A stretch of DNA of 64,000 nt from Selaginella moellendorffii. Its lineage: Eukaryota > Streptophyta > Lycopodiopsida > Selaginellales > Selaginellaceae. Under the pieces are notes generated by a model. That model was not told the origin of the DNA. It searched no databases and worked only from the letters and a program-made list of their open reading frames with translations. The stretch is from contig NW_003314414.1 of NCBI RefSeq assembly GCF_000143415.4, positions 215,626 to 279,625 on the forward strand, read 5' to 3'. Position 1 is the stretch's first letter, and every line of letters begins with the position of its first letter. Position numbers and translations under genes: made by a program. Below are positions 22,445 through 32,936 of the stretch, one piece after another.

Positions 22445-22702
22445 ATGGCAAGCACAAAATCTGTAAGTGAGGCAAAAAAGGAGACGGAGAAGGAGATAGG
22501 TGAAGATGTAAAATATATAACTCTTCCAAACTCCCCGTACTATACTCCAGGTGATCATTTTTCTGAACAAATGGCAACATTAACAACTATCGAGAACGCC
22601 CCAGTAACGTCAGAGACAACAATCCAAAGCAAAACAACTGACCCGGAGAAGGATGATAGTACTGCTGAGAGTACCAAAAAGGAGGTGTCCACTAGTGCTT
22701 AG
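22445..22702 (+). CDS. SPYYTPG-type microprotein of element 1
   Basis: 85-residue frame from the ATG at 22445 (MASTKSVSEAKKE). It differs from the nested-copy protein at few positions and has no stop, although the neighbouring transposase copy has several. Conserved blocks are LPNSPYYTPG and NAPVTSETTIQSK, shared with the paralogue at 34851-35096 in element 2. Hydrophilic, Lys/Glu/Ser/Thr-rich, no signal peptide or membrane segment. It sits about 660 bp from the right terminus, downstream of the transposase and in the same direction, with palindromes on both sides (22190, 22710). Function unknown. Confidence 0.65.
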   Translation: MASTKSVSEAKKETEKEIGEDVKYITLPNSPYYTPGDHFSEQMATLTTIENAPVTSETTIQSKTTDPEKDDSTAESTKKEVSTSA

Positions 22703-23338
22703 GCTTATAATGGCGTGTGCCCTCATGCCATTTACTTGATCACCAAATACCTTTTTCCCTTTGCACTAGTATATCTTAATACCGGTTTGAGAAATAGAAT
22801 GGCATGTGCCCTCAGGCCTTTTACTAAATCACCTTTGAAAGAAATGCAAGCCTCTATGTCGTAAAAAAAAGGTACTAGAGAAATTCCTTAATAATATGAA
22901 TGTTATTTAGTTTCATGAAAATACACTAAGGGTCAAATGAGTTAAATGACTTCTCCAGACTAGCAATGCCTCTTGCTACACCTTCACAATTAGATTCATT
23001 AGAAAAAGATAACATTGAATAATATCTAAATGTTCTCACCATTAAGTTATATGTCTGGCTAATAGGAATGACGTTCATCTTGGAAAGCTCACCACACGCT
23101 CAATGAACAAACAAATAGTGTGTGCGCGCATGCCATCGCTCTTCTTTAGCTTCAGATTCGGCTTGTTCACCTTGACAATGAGATTTATTATACAACCAGA
23201 TGGACACAGTCTGGACATAAAGTCACCGCGCTAGTCACCATGCCCCAGATATGTCTAGGCCCTGGACAAAAAACATATAATTTCACGTCATTTTCAAATA
23301 CTTGAAAATTTGTACCTAGTCCCATTTTACTGAATAAA

Positions 23339-23362
23339 TCCCACTTTAACGAAATAGAGCTT
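23339..23362 (-). repeat. Right terminal inverted repeat of element 1
   Basis: Reverse complement of the left end, finishing in CGAAATAGAGCTT. It is followed by TAAG at 23363-23366, matching the left flank. Confidence 0.85.
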
Positions 23363-23366
23363 TAAG

Positions 23367-23596
23367 TCTCTAACATTCAGAATCTTAACGACATCTAATG
23401 ATACTTTGCGAATTGTGACTTTCCAACCTCCTCATAGTCCTTTAAGAGTTCATGAAGTTCAATAAACTTATTCACCACTTTATGTTTTTGCGTATTGTGC
23501 ATCAATAGCTCAGCCAAAGCATTCTCATCTGAGACCTTTAAATCATTATTTATATCCCACCTCTCTGCTTCATGTGAATAATTCCAAATGTGGGAG
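23367..23596 (-). pseudogene. Open minus-strand frame between elements 1 and 2, likely part of the interrupted coiled-coil gene
   Basis: About 60 codons are open, including ENALAELLMHNTQKHKVVNK and LHELLKDYEEVGKSQF. The frame ends in TAG close to the TAAG duplication of element 1. Across that element, the minus-strand sequence continues in the coiled-coil repeats at 4113-4613. It is bounded on the other side by element 2. No family is recognised. Confidence 0.35.
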
Positions 23597-23662
23597 TAGA
23601 CGAGCGTGGACCATACTTGAGCTCACGAGCTGAAGAGTTGAGCTCACGAGTTGAGCTCAATT
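23597..23662 (+). repeat. Left terminal inverted repeat of element 2
   Basis: TAGACGAGCGTGGACCATAC followed by two GAGCTCACGAG units. It matches the right end in reverse complement apart from the duplicated unit. Confidence 0.6.
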
Positions 23663-24244
23663 TTCAATTGTAATTTAGTACAAATATTATAAACTTTAAA
23701 ATTTTAAAGTTATGGCAAACTTAATAATTTCATAACTCTCTATATATTATATAGATAAAAATGTTCTAAAGGACACTTCTTGTTCTAATAATTTAAATAT
23801 TTACTACATGCAATAATAGAGACGTTTGTTAGAATATAAAATAAAATGTTTGCAAAAAGAGTATTCTTGTCACTTCTTTAAATTTGTACTCTGTGCTTTC
23901 TAGCTAGTAAATGTCAGGTTCATCAGAATTTTTAAATTATTAAATTTGAATTAAGATTCTATATAAGGCCATATAACCATTTGAAAGGAAAAAAAAAAAC
24001 TGTGATGGTACATATGCTCTCACAATACATTGTAACATCATACACCCGAAAGACTATCACGAAATATTTTTTGAGAAGGTAAAGACAAAAATGGAGACTC
24101 ACAAATACTATGGGTAGTATTGCGAAAAGAACCTTACAAGTATATGAAATGAAAAGTGAAATAATAAAATATTTTTATTAATTATATAAGGTATAATTAG
24201 TTTATATTATTGATAGAGAATAAACATCGATAGTGCTGGAAAAT
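23663..24244. other. AT-rich subterminal DNA of element 2
   Basis: AT-rich sequence without a credible open frame between the left terminal repeat and the end of the transposase gene. I see no palindrome family like that of element 1. Confidence 0.4.
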
Positions 24245-27200
24245 CTAATTAGCTCCAAAAGTTTTCTGCAACTCAGCAATAGTAAGGCTTGCTTGGTGTA
24301 TATGAATATCCACTTTAGGATCCTGGTGCAAGATGTTGATGAAGATGTAGTACATATGCTTGCAAGGAGCATATGCCTTCCCATGTTCCTCGCGCTTCGT
24401 AAAGTCTGGACATGTGCAAGAAGGAAAGTCTTGAATGGCAATTGTGTACTCTCCACCTTCTGTTTTGACTGTGTACTCCTTTGCGAGCGCAGTGATGTAC
24501 TTCGTGGAGAGAATCTCACACTCAAGTGTTTGAGCCAAGTTTATTTTACCTTGCTTCTGCTTGGAGACGGTACCAATAAATTTAACTGCCTTACCTTTTC
24601 CTGCTGGCTTCCTGTGCATCTCTGTAGGAATAGTTCTGGTTCTGTCACTCATATCTCCAACTCTCCTCTCAAGATTGAAACCAGATTTCTCAAGGTTTTC
24701 AATCTCATCCGAGGTGAGCGCAACCCCATTAGCAACCGGCCATTCTTTAGGTACTGCATCAGGTTTAGTCACTATAGTGTCTTCAAGCCGCTTTGTATGG
24801 TTGACATCAGAGTTGCAGCAATATAACCAACACCATCTTGAAAATCCTGCTTGCTTTCGTTCCCCATGGAAACATGGGGCTGGAACAGAAGTAGACTTAT
24901 CAACACGGATCCAAGCCCAACACTTGCCCCTTGGAAGCATCCCCACACACCTTACATTTGATTTCGCTGGCACTCGACGGATTGCCCATTGCTTCGGCTC
25001 CACACTACGATAAGCAATTTCAACCTGCTGTGATGCACTTTCTTCATTAGCCACTTGAGGTGGTTCGGTTCTGGGGCGATGTCTTGGAGCAAAATGATAC
25101 TCAACATCAGGCCTGTGAGAGCTTTTTGTTCCAAGATCCGTGCCAACATCTTCACCAGCAAAAGAAATCGACGCTTTGAGCGGACGGTCTTCATATCACC
25201 AATAGAAGCCCGAGGAGTGTACTCCATAGATGTGCCGCGGACCACTTCCTCCACTGCAGTTGCCATTGTTCGTGCTGGTGGAGTCATTTTCTTCTTCATC
25301 CGATCGTGTAACATCTCAACTGAAGGTCCTGTTCCCATGTATCTTCCTTCCTCAAATGCCAAAGCTTTTGAAGACTGCTCTACAGCGCGTATCAAATTTG
25401 ATAGACATGCTTCATATAGACTCATCTTCCCTTTCCCTGCCTCAGAGGAACGCCAGCTCCAATGTTTACTCTCTGAGAGATTCACAGTTGGGGTGTATGC
25501 AAGATCCTCAAGTGGTTGATCCTTATAAAAAGATGATATTAAAAAGCAATAAAAAGAGAGGAAAAAAAGAAAAACCAACCTGAAAAGAGTGATGTCCCCA
25601 TTGGAACATTCTAACTTCCCACCACCCCAACCACGACTCAAGTTGTGGTAGACAACTTACGTCAGTATGGCCATCTTCATGCCACCACATTCGAATCTCG
25701 TTTGCTTTTGCCTCATGCTCTTTTTTAGAAGATGTAGCTTGCCATTGTTTGCACAACTCCTTAAATGCTAATTGGAAATCTGGCTTGATAAGATGGCAGT
25801 GTTGGTTTAGGCTCTGAGCCCAATGGAACTCACATGTCCTCTCACGACCTTCTAGGGGTAGACCATTCCCAAAGACTGCCCGGACACCATTCCAATTAGC
25901 CCCAGCCCCATCTGCCATGAAACCGCGAAAGTTGGCAAGCTTACCAGTCCGCTTCAATACAATGTCGGAGAGGGACTTCCAAAATATTTCTTGAGCCATC
26001 TGGTCTTGTACGTTAAACTCTGCTGTTGCAATTGTCAAGTTACAACGTAGCCTGTGAAAGGTGCAATGTTTATAACCATTTTAAGATAATGAGAAAAAAA
26101 ACTACCTTGGATCATACACATGAGCTCCCATGGTTGTCCAACCTGCCACCCGCTCCATATGGTCAAAATGTACCCATGCATTAGCAAGGTCACTCGACCC
26201 AGACATATCCATTCGGGAAACAAGATCCACACCAAAGGCAGGGCCCATGGTAGACATTTTGAAAACGAAGGGGCGCTCTTGCTCACTAACGACTTGATCT
26301 GGAAATAAACTCCCATGGATAAACTCATAGGGACAAGTCCGTTTTAGTTCAAGGATTGAGTCGATTTTTGATTGGAGTTTCCCCTCTCGAGATTCACACA
26401 TCCAAGACTTTATCCTAAATAAAACAAAATGTAAGAGAGATATTATTGAAAAGTATGTAATAATATTTTCATACCTTCTAAGGCTAGTTGCAGGTTGCAC
26501 ATGTCGTAGTAACTCCCGCAAGCTAGCCTCATCCAGTTGAGTATTCTTGTAGTCCGGATCAAGTAAAGTATTTGCGATAAAATCCTTGAGCACTGTCTTC
26601 TGAACATGCTTCGGAGTTGCAGATGAGTTTCTCACAGTCTCTATCTACACTGCATCTTTGAAATGGTTGACTGAACTCCTTTGTATCCCTTCCTGCATTG
26701 GATATGTGTGCGTGCCAATATGTACTGCAGCTCTACCAACCTCTCCATCCCGTGGAAGAAAATAGTACATCTTGGCCCCGCAGATGGCACGACACAATGG
26801 AGCATTCTTGCAAAACCGACACTTGAATCCAACACCAATGGTGTCACAGAGGGGAGGATTGGTTGCAGATCCTTCAAAAAATATGGAGTTTTTACCACGC
26901 TCTTGATTGCATGCTTTATTCACACAATCCAAATACCCACCGCAATGAACCATGGACACTATGCCTTCAAAATGCTGGAAATGTGTGGTCTTGATCTTGC
27001 ACCAGTTATGGACATCCTGCTTCGTCTCCATCCCCTTTCGTTTTGAGCTGACAAGAGGTGGTAGTTCAAAGAAGATATTGCCATTGTATGTAGATGGGAG
27101 CTTGCTAACGAGCCTATGCAGAAAGGAACGCACGTTGATAGAGAGGCGGGAAAACTGGAAAGCGTTGCAAACAGCTTGGAATATCAGTGAAGTTGGAGTT

Positions 27201-27568
27201 TGGAAATTCTTGGCTCGCACTGGACTAACATCTCCACTAGAACTAGAAGAGGAAGAAATGATGACGACCGACTCTTGCTTCACATTCACTTTAGTAAGAT
27301 CACAGCCTCGCACTTTGATTGGAGATCCAAAAACTCGAATCTCTTTCGACTTGGAATGTTGCAAATCCCAATGTTGTCCACCTTCACCTACACCCGAAAG
27401 AAGAAACTCCGATCGTTCAACTACACCAATGTTGTTGCGAATCACAGCTTCCAATGAAATAGAACCGAGAGAAAGATCGAAACGTTGGCAAAGAAAACTT
27501 TCTGAAATAAGACTCTGGGAGATAGAAAGCAGTGGGTGATCTTGGTAATGCAAAAGGAAGCCCTCCAT
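24245..27568 (-). pseudogene. MULE-type transposase with SWIM zinc finger
   Basis: Minus-strand gene in several exons. The N-terminal part has a Cys/His-rich module (FKCRFCKNAPLCRAICGAK followed by VHIGTHTYP) of the FLYWCH/WRKY-GCM type often found before MULE transposases. The core contains FRGFMADGAGANWNGVRAVF and the RTCEFHWAQSL block typical of the MULE DDE domain. The C-terminal part has a SWIM finger, SCTCPDF...APCKHM. Short GT-AG introns are readable (for example 26416-26478 and about 26050-26104). An in-frame TAG between NHFKDAV and IETVRNSS is one C-to-T step from CAG, so the copy is probably dead. It would cut and join the ends of element 2. Confidence 0.75.
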
Positions 27569-28374
27569 TTTGTTGCCTTTAGGTTTTGGAACTCTGAACT
27601 TTTATAACGAAATGTCACCTCACATGTGCTATGCCATTATGTGAAAAGATAGGGCGATTTTATTCTAGGATCTAACATCGAATAATGTTGTTATAATAAA
27701 TTCTGTATGAAGTATATAGGACTATGTTGTACAATATTAAAAGTCTATATACATTGAATTCAAAAACATACTCAAATTTATTATATGCACTAACTTTTGG
27801 TAGAACGGAAAGAAATATCACGTCAAGCATGTGCCATAATATGAAAGATAGGAATGATTTTATTCTAGGATCTACCATCAACCAATTGTTGCCAAATAAA
27901 TTAAATATTGTACATATTTTCAGTACTTCATTAAAGCTAGAAATCATCACATTCTTCTGAACTCATTTAAATATATTCCATCTTTGTACTACCATCTATC
28001 ACCTATAGTAAATTATCTATATACATTACTTTGGAAATAACACCTTACGATTTAATAATCTTATATTTTCTAACAATTTCGTACTGTGATCAATTCAACA
28101 CATGCGTCTGTGACATTATTTCACATTATGACATAGTCATATTAGAGCACACCTCCATTATTAAATTACAATTCAAAAGGACTTTGTCACGTGATCAAAT
28201 CTAGGGCGGAATAGAAATTGTATAGTGCTAGATTTATTATTTATTGTACAGTGAAGATTTACTGCATCCATGATGAACGGCTGTGATGAAAGTTAGGTTA
28301 GGGTTAGGGCAGCTGCCGGCGTTAGGGTTTTACAGAAAGTATCGCGGGAGATTGAGAGTGACTGCGGGAACAGA
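27569..28374. promoter_or_regulatory. Divergent region between transposase and ParB-like gene of element 2
   Basis: AT-rich, with two similar AT-rich blocks (TTTTATTCTAGGATCTA at about 27659 and 27858). Close to the plus-strand start lies a telomere-like GGTTAGGGTTAGGG at about 28296-28309 and TTAGGGTTTT at 28322. No credible coding frame. Confidence 0.45.
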
Positions 28375-28386
28375 ATGCCGCCAAGA

Positions 28387-29085
28387 GTAAGTTTTTCCTC
28401 CTTCTCCACTCCCTCTCCTCCACTCCCTCTCCTCCCCGCCCAGCGCCGCCGCGCCCAGCGCCCCCGCGCCCACGCCATGCCCAGCGCCGCCACGCTGCGC
28501 ACATCACGCCATGCTCAACACCGCCACTGCCCAGGGCTGCCGAGCGCCGCCCACTGCCATGCCACGCCCAGCGCAGTGCTGCCTGCCCAGCACCGCCACT
28601 GCCATGCCGCCGCTGCCGTGCCGCCCCTGCCCAGCACCGCCGCTGCCATGCCGCCGCTGCCCAGCACCGCCACTGCCATGCCGCTGCTGCCGTGCCGCCG
28701 CTGCCCAGCACTGCCACTGCCATACCGCCGCTGCCGTGCCAACGCCACGCCACGCCAGCGCCACGCTGCCTAGGGCCACTGCTGCCCAGCACCGCCGCTG
28801 CCAAGTGCCCAGGCCGGGCATTTGGCTGGGCACTCCGCCTGGGCCGGCCAAGTCCACACAGGCTGGCCAAGGCGCTTGGCTGGCAAAGGCGCCAAGTGCT
28901 TGCGCCAAATGCCCATGCTGGGCATTTGGTGCGAGCCAGCTAAGTCCAAGCGCCAAGGCCGGCTCGCGGGCTGTTGGTCTTGGCGCGGGCCGGCCAAGGT
29001 GCTTGGGGGAGGCGTGCACCGAGCCCACGCCCTGTTCCCCTCTTCTTATGCATTTATAATTTATAATGAGTTTTTTTTATTTTCA
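28387..29085 (+). other. GC-rich intron of the ParB-like gene
   Basis: Begins GTAAGTTTTTCC and ends TTATTTTCAG. About 28400-29030 is extremely GC-rich, with CCGCCGCTGCC and CATGCCGCC simple repeats, in contrast to the AT-rich surroundings. The long frames here on all strands are composition artefacts. Confidence 0.5.
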
Positions 29086-29124
29086 GAAACGGAAGCAACT
29101 ACAAAAGGAGAGGGATGTTGGATC

Positions 29125-29206
29125 AAAGAGAAGACATAAGGAAGATGAGATCCAGGATGACAATTAAAGAGAAGACATGAGGAAGATGAGATCCAGGATG
29201 ACAATC
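29125..29206. repeat. 41-bp tandem duplication in the ParB-like gene
   Basis: Two copies of AAAGAGAAGACAT...GATGACAAT (29125 and 29166) with a few differences. The period of 41 bp is not a multiple of three, so the duplication shifts the frame and creates TAA at its junction. Confidence 0.75.
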
Positions 29207-29278
29207 AAGTTGACCTTCAGATAGAGATTTCCACAGCGACAACTCTACCGTCTTCCCAACCACATAGCTCCAGTCCAC

Positions 29279-29480
29279 ATGCACCCCCACCACCGCCATC
29301 GATGCCACCACCACCATTACCACTGCCACCACCGCCACCACCATTACCACCACCGCCACCTTTACCTTCATCACCACCATTACCACCACCGTCATCACCA
29401 CCATTACCACCACCACCGTCATCACCACCATTACCACCACCACCGCCACCATCATCACCACCACCAGCGCAACCATTGTC
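29279..29480. repeat. Pro-codon minisatellite
   Basis: CCACCATTACCACCACCG-type repeats encoding a Pro-rich stretch with Leu and Ser. It is in frame with the downstream ParB-like domain apart from the TAG at 29554. Confidence 0.8.
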
Positions 29481-32400
29481 ATCACTACCATTACTGCCAC
29501 AACCACAAATGCCACTACTCTTAACATATTCACAAAATATGGCAGAAACGGAGTAGTGCCCAAGTGCGCCCGGATGCGGTGTTGGGCCCGAGTCGGGGGA
29601 TAGATCTGATAATGGTGCTACTGGAGGTGTAGCTGAAGCTGAAAGAGAAGTGGAGCTACCTAAACACATTGTCGACAAGCGCTTCCAAGAGACAGTTTTG
29701 AGAACTAAAGAGAAGGCCATTCACACGACTCTGGAGTCTCTCAAGTGGGAAGGCCCGGGGCACATGATCCGAGAAATCCCACTATGTCGATTCACTCAGA
29801 CAAGCATCGTTCGGTTTGCTTCACCGCACTTCGTCAACATGGACATCTATAGTCTGTACAAACAGAATGGCCTTGGGACAAACATAGGTATGTTCCTTGT
29901 TTCGGTTTTCAAGCCAGGAACGACAAATACCCTCTCGGTGTCACCGGAAATCGAGAGGGATTGGGATGACATTTGGAAAATGAAGTCCCGCGAATTTGAC
30001 AACAACCTTATGAGCCATCCTGAGACTCAACAATTTGTGGGGAAAATGTTCTACATTATCGACGGGAATCATCGCTGGTGCGCGTGGATGAAGTGCATCC
30101 GAGAATGCTTCTGAGACGATCCTGTCTATCACATCAATGTTCCGGTTGGACATGTACACGCGAGAGGATCTCTAGATTTGGCAAGGCTTGTGATAGCTTG
30201 CCACAAAATTAATGCATAAGTACCTCTCCTTCAATCACTTTTAACAATTTATGTTTTGCAGACTGGGACAGTTTGCAGTGCAGAAACAAAGCCTAGTACA
30301 TGATATGGAGCAGATCTGGTTTCTTGCCAATCTCGACGAGGATGCAGTCCGCAGCCACTATGGTGATGATTTAGCATCACTTATTCGACATCAACGAGGT
30401 CGTCAGGATGCCAATAGATGGTACAAGAATCCAGTGGCTTTTATGACAGCTGTGTGGAGTAAGGTATGTTCTTTTAAGTATACTTCTTATCATAGAATGT
30501 TTGTGTTGTCTTCAGCCATTGGTGAAGGTTAAGCAAGATGCATATGCACAGTCGCATCGAGCTGAAAATGATCAAGAACTCTCAGAGCATTTAGCTGCAA
30601 TTGACAAGAAAATCAACACCACAAAGAAGACAAAGGTAAAGAAATTACTTAGTGTGGCTGACCCTCGACGCCCAAAGGAGTGGTTCGATATTATAACAGA
30701 GATTGCTTGTCATGAAAGTAAGTATTGTTTATATTTACATGAAGGTTCTCACAAAAGTTATTTTTTAGTGGGCAAGACTCCAGATGAGATTATTTACAAC
30801 ATCTCAAAGTCAAAGCTTACATATGAGGAACAGATACACATTCTGAACGACCTCAATAGCAGACTCAGGGAAGGAGAAAAAGGTTTGGACAGTATAATGG
30901 AGACTGTGATGAGGAGGACCGTCTACATTTCACAAACTGTATATGAAGGGGAGATGTTTCTAGCGCCTTTCATAGGGGATGATCCTGAGCAACTTCCATT
31001 TAAGGACTTCGTCACCATTGAGCTTACAAAACTTGGAGAGGACTGGCTGCCAAACAAGGCCACAAGCACGACTCCATTTGAGAAACAACTTGGCCAACCT
31101 TACTTCATGCGTCGAGCGGCTTTCAGGTAACATACAATTTCTCAACTATACTCAATTGTTTATATTCTATTATAGGTATCTCCAATATAGAAGTGTTCCT
31201 CTCGAAACACCGGTATGCACACACCTCCTGAGGCATGGTGTAAGAGATGGAGGCATGTACCCGACAACAATGAAGTTTCCAGCAGCAATAAAGTGCGCTT
31301 GTCCTTGGGAATTGGAGATGCCAGATTATGAACCAACCCACCATGAGGCTGCAAGAGGCAACAATGATGACGAAGATGATGGCCATGAGAATGTCGACCC
31401 TGTTGGTGCCAATGGCGAGCAGAGTGAAGATGGCGGTGAGAACAAGATTCTTCGAGACGAAGTCGAGCAAGAGAACCAGAACGTCCAAGAAGTTCTACCT
31501 CGACGAAAGCGAGCAAATCCACATCTGGAGGAATTAGTCAACAGTGATGATGATCGTCCAAAACGTCCCCGTAACCGAGGAACTTCTCGAGGTATATTTC
31601 TTTTTATTCTCTCCTTTTCTTAGTTCCTCAAAATGGTTGCAGCAAAAACTGTCGGGAGTAACTTCATTCCAGCTCGTCTTGATGCTCGAGAAGAGGACTT
31701 GGAGGAACTTACATCTACCACATGCCACATGATGGTATGTAAATTTTTCTTAAGTTCACATCTTATCTTTGTCTTCTCCCCCTAGATTCGCCCTGTATCT
31801 CCAGTGGCATTCCGTGGTGAAGTTGGGATCTTTATTGGCTCCTATAGTTCATTGATGGCATCTTTTGAGGAGGATGCTGAGAATATGGCTATCTGGCAAA
31901 AGTGGGAGCGCTTTTGTCAGAAGATCCATAGGTGACCACTCAAGAGCACAAACTTCATTCTCTTTGACATGCCAGATGGTCTTCCAGACGCTAATGGTGA
32001 TGTCCCAAGCTGGAACAACCTGACTAAAGACCACTTGAAGGATGCATTCCTTTTGGCAGCAATTCTCCTTCACACAACCGGTCAAGTTGCCTTCATTCTC
32101 CCGAATGACCCCCATTGGATGTCCTGCCTTATGAGGTATGCAAGTCGAGTCAACTTCAAGAGGTTCTCTTCCGGATGCATCATGGATAGTGTTGGGGTCG
32201 AGACCAAAGGTGTCCTAGGCATGCCAGAGAAGGTAAGAAATCATTTTCTGTTTTGGTTGTCTCTAAAGTTTTATTATTCAGGTTATGATGTGGACCTACC
32301 ATGTGTTTTGCAGAAAAGAAAATGACGGTTTTCGTGATAGCGAGCGTGTTGCAAGGGTTTTGCCAGGGTATGACAGCTTTACTGACATCATACCAAATCT

Positions 32401-32838
32401 CATAGACGACAACATCCGCAACACATTGTCTGGGTATCGGTTCCGATCTCCATCGGCGATGCATGTCCTACTTGAGCTTTATTGCCCAACTAGAGGTGTT
32501 GTCATCGATTGCACAGCAGGTAGTGGTTCGATGGTCGAAGCAGCACGTGACTCTAGTAGATCGGTGTTTGCGATTGAAGAATATGATTTCTTCAAACGCC
32601 GTCTTCGAGGTTTTTGTCCTTCTCTATCAGTTGCTTCTAGGAGGTAATTTATGATGTTTTAAAAACTTTTAAATAATATATATTTAGTTTTCTATAAGTC
32701 TTCCTAGGTATGCATGGCACATCATATGCAATGTGTAAATTGAGGAGTGGTATGAAAAATCTATTTATTAATGATACATTAAAAGACAATTGAATGCAAT
32801 GAGAAAGATGTGTCACATGTCAATGTGATAATGATTGT

Positions 32839-32936
32839 GACACTGACAGTGTCAGTGTAGCAGATAGTGACAGTGATAGTGTCAGTGACAGAGACAGTGT
32901 CAGTGTCAGAGATGACAAAGTTGCAGTGTCAGTCTG
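32839..32936. repeat. GTCAGTG short direct/inverted repeats
   Basis: About 100 bp of GTCAGTG / CACTGAC / GACAGTG units just downstream of the ParB-like gene, with small palindromic arrangements such as CACTGACAGTG. Confidence 0.65.

Larger units (their letters stand above)
4614..23362. mobile_element. Element 1: large TIR DNA transposon with DDE-type transposase, ParB/methyltransferase-like gene and HAD cargo
   Basis: Both ends carry the terminal inverted repeat AAGCTCTATTTCGTTAAAGT, and both are flanked by the 4-bp direct repeat TAAG (4610-4613 and 23363-23366). Removing the nested derivative at 7280-12433 and its duplicated TGTA leaves about 13.6 kb. The transposase gene (18663-21731, + strand) and a long - strand gene region (about 15770 down to 12434, continuing from 7271 down to 5056) diverge from 15.8-18.7 kb. 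A microprotein gene lies near the right end. Stop codons one C-to-T change away from a sense codon are scattered through both genes, so this copy is probably inactive. A 4-bp duplication with this type of transposase is compatible with a Sola-like superfamily, but I could not test that assignment. Confidence 0.85.
4614..23362. repeat. Dispersed 22-bp palindrome family (half-site ATGGCRTGNGG and its mirror)
   Basis: About 38 copies of an imperfect 22-bp dyad were located. Starts: 5000, 6077, 7505, 7822, 7911, 8431, 8509, 8669, 8815, 10157, 10214, 10885, 10960, 12037, 12659, 12800, 14290, 15567, 15627, 15704, 16481, 16616, 16775, 16854, 17704, 17776 (25 bp), 18391, 18489, 18559, 20405, 20462, 21804, 21950, 22110, 22190, 22710, 22799 and 23115. 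Degenerate or half copies lie at 4711 and 6152. The ends of the dyad (ATGGC...GCCAT) and the GTG/CAC or ATG/CAT steps are best conserved; the centre is usually GGCC, GGGC or GCCC. Copies occupy subterminal DNA, the divergent promoter, introns and a repetitive coding stretch. I saw none outside element 1 and its derivative. Confidence 0.9.
28375..32647 (+). pseudogene. ParB-like / N6-N4 methyltransferase-like gene of element 2
   Basis: Probable exon 1 is ATGCCGCCAAGA (28375-28386), spliced over a GC-rich 699-bp intron to 29086 (KRKQLQKERD, Pro-rich repeats). The ParB-like domain spans about 29650-30110: IREIPLCRF at its start and FYIIDGNHRWCAWMKCI, an intact GNHR-type box. A helical middle domain and an acidic, basic-tailed linker follow (31330-31580). 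The C-terminal part reads FILFDMPDGLPDANGDV and later GVVIDCTAGSGSMVEAA, the catalytic-then-AdoMet order of beta-class DNA methyltransferases, but the DPPY-type motif is replaced by DMPD. ParB-methylase fusions are familiar in bacteria and phages. In-frame TAG (29554), TGA (30112) and TGA (about 31933) and a 41-bp duplication suggest decay. At least five GT-AG introns show it is eukaryotic in structure. Confidence 0.55.

Noticed and set aside
4614-23362. CRISPR-like array from the regularly seen palindrome
   Set aside because: Spacing is irregular (48 bp to over 1 kb), copies are imperfect dyads, and they lie in introns and promoters of a eukaryotic transposon.
28322-29139. Several overlapping Ala/Pro/His-rich frames
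   Set aside because: They arise from GC-rich simple sequence inside a probable intron; no frame has conserved motifs.
29217-29720. Gly-rich minus-strand frame
   Set aside because: Antisense of the Pro-codon repeat.
28375-32647. Bacterial contamination as the source of the ParB/methyltransferase-like gene
   Set aside because: The gene has several GT-AG introns and lies inside a plant MULE-like element, and a related gene is in a second transposon.
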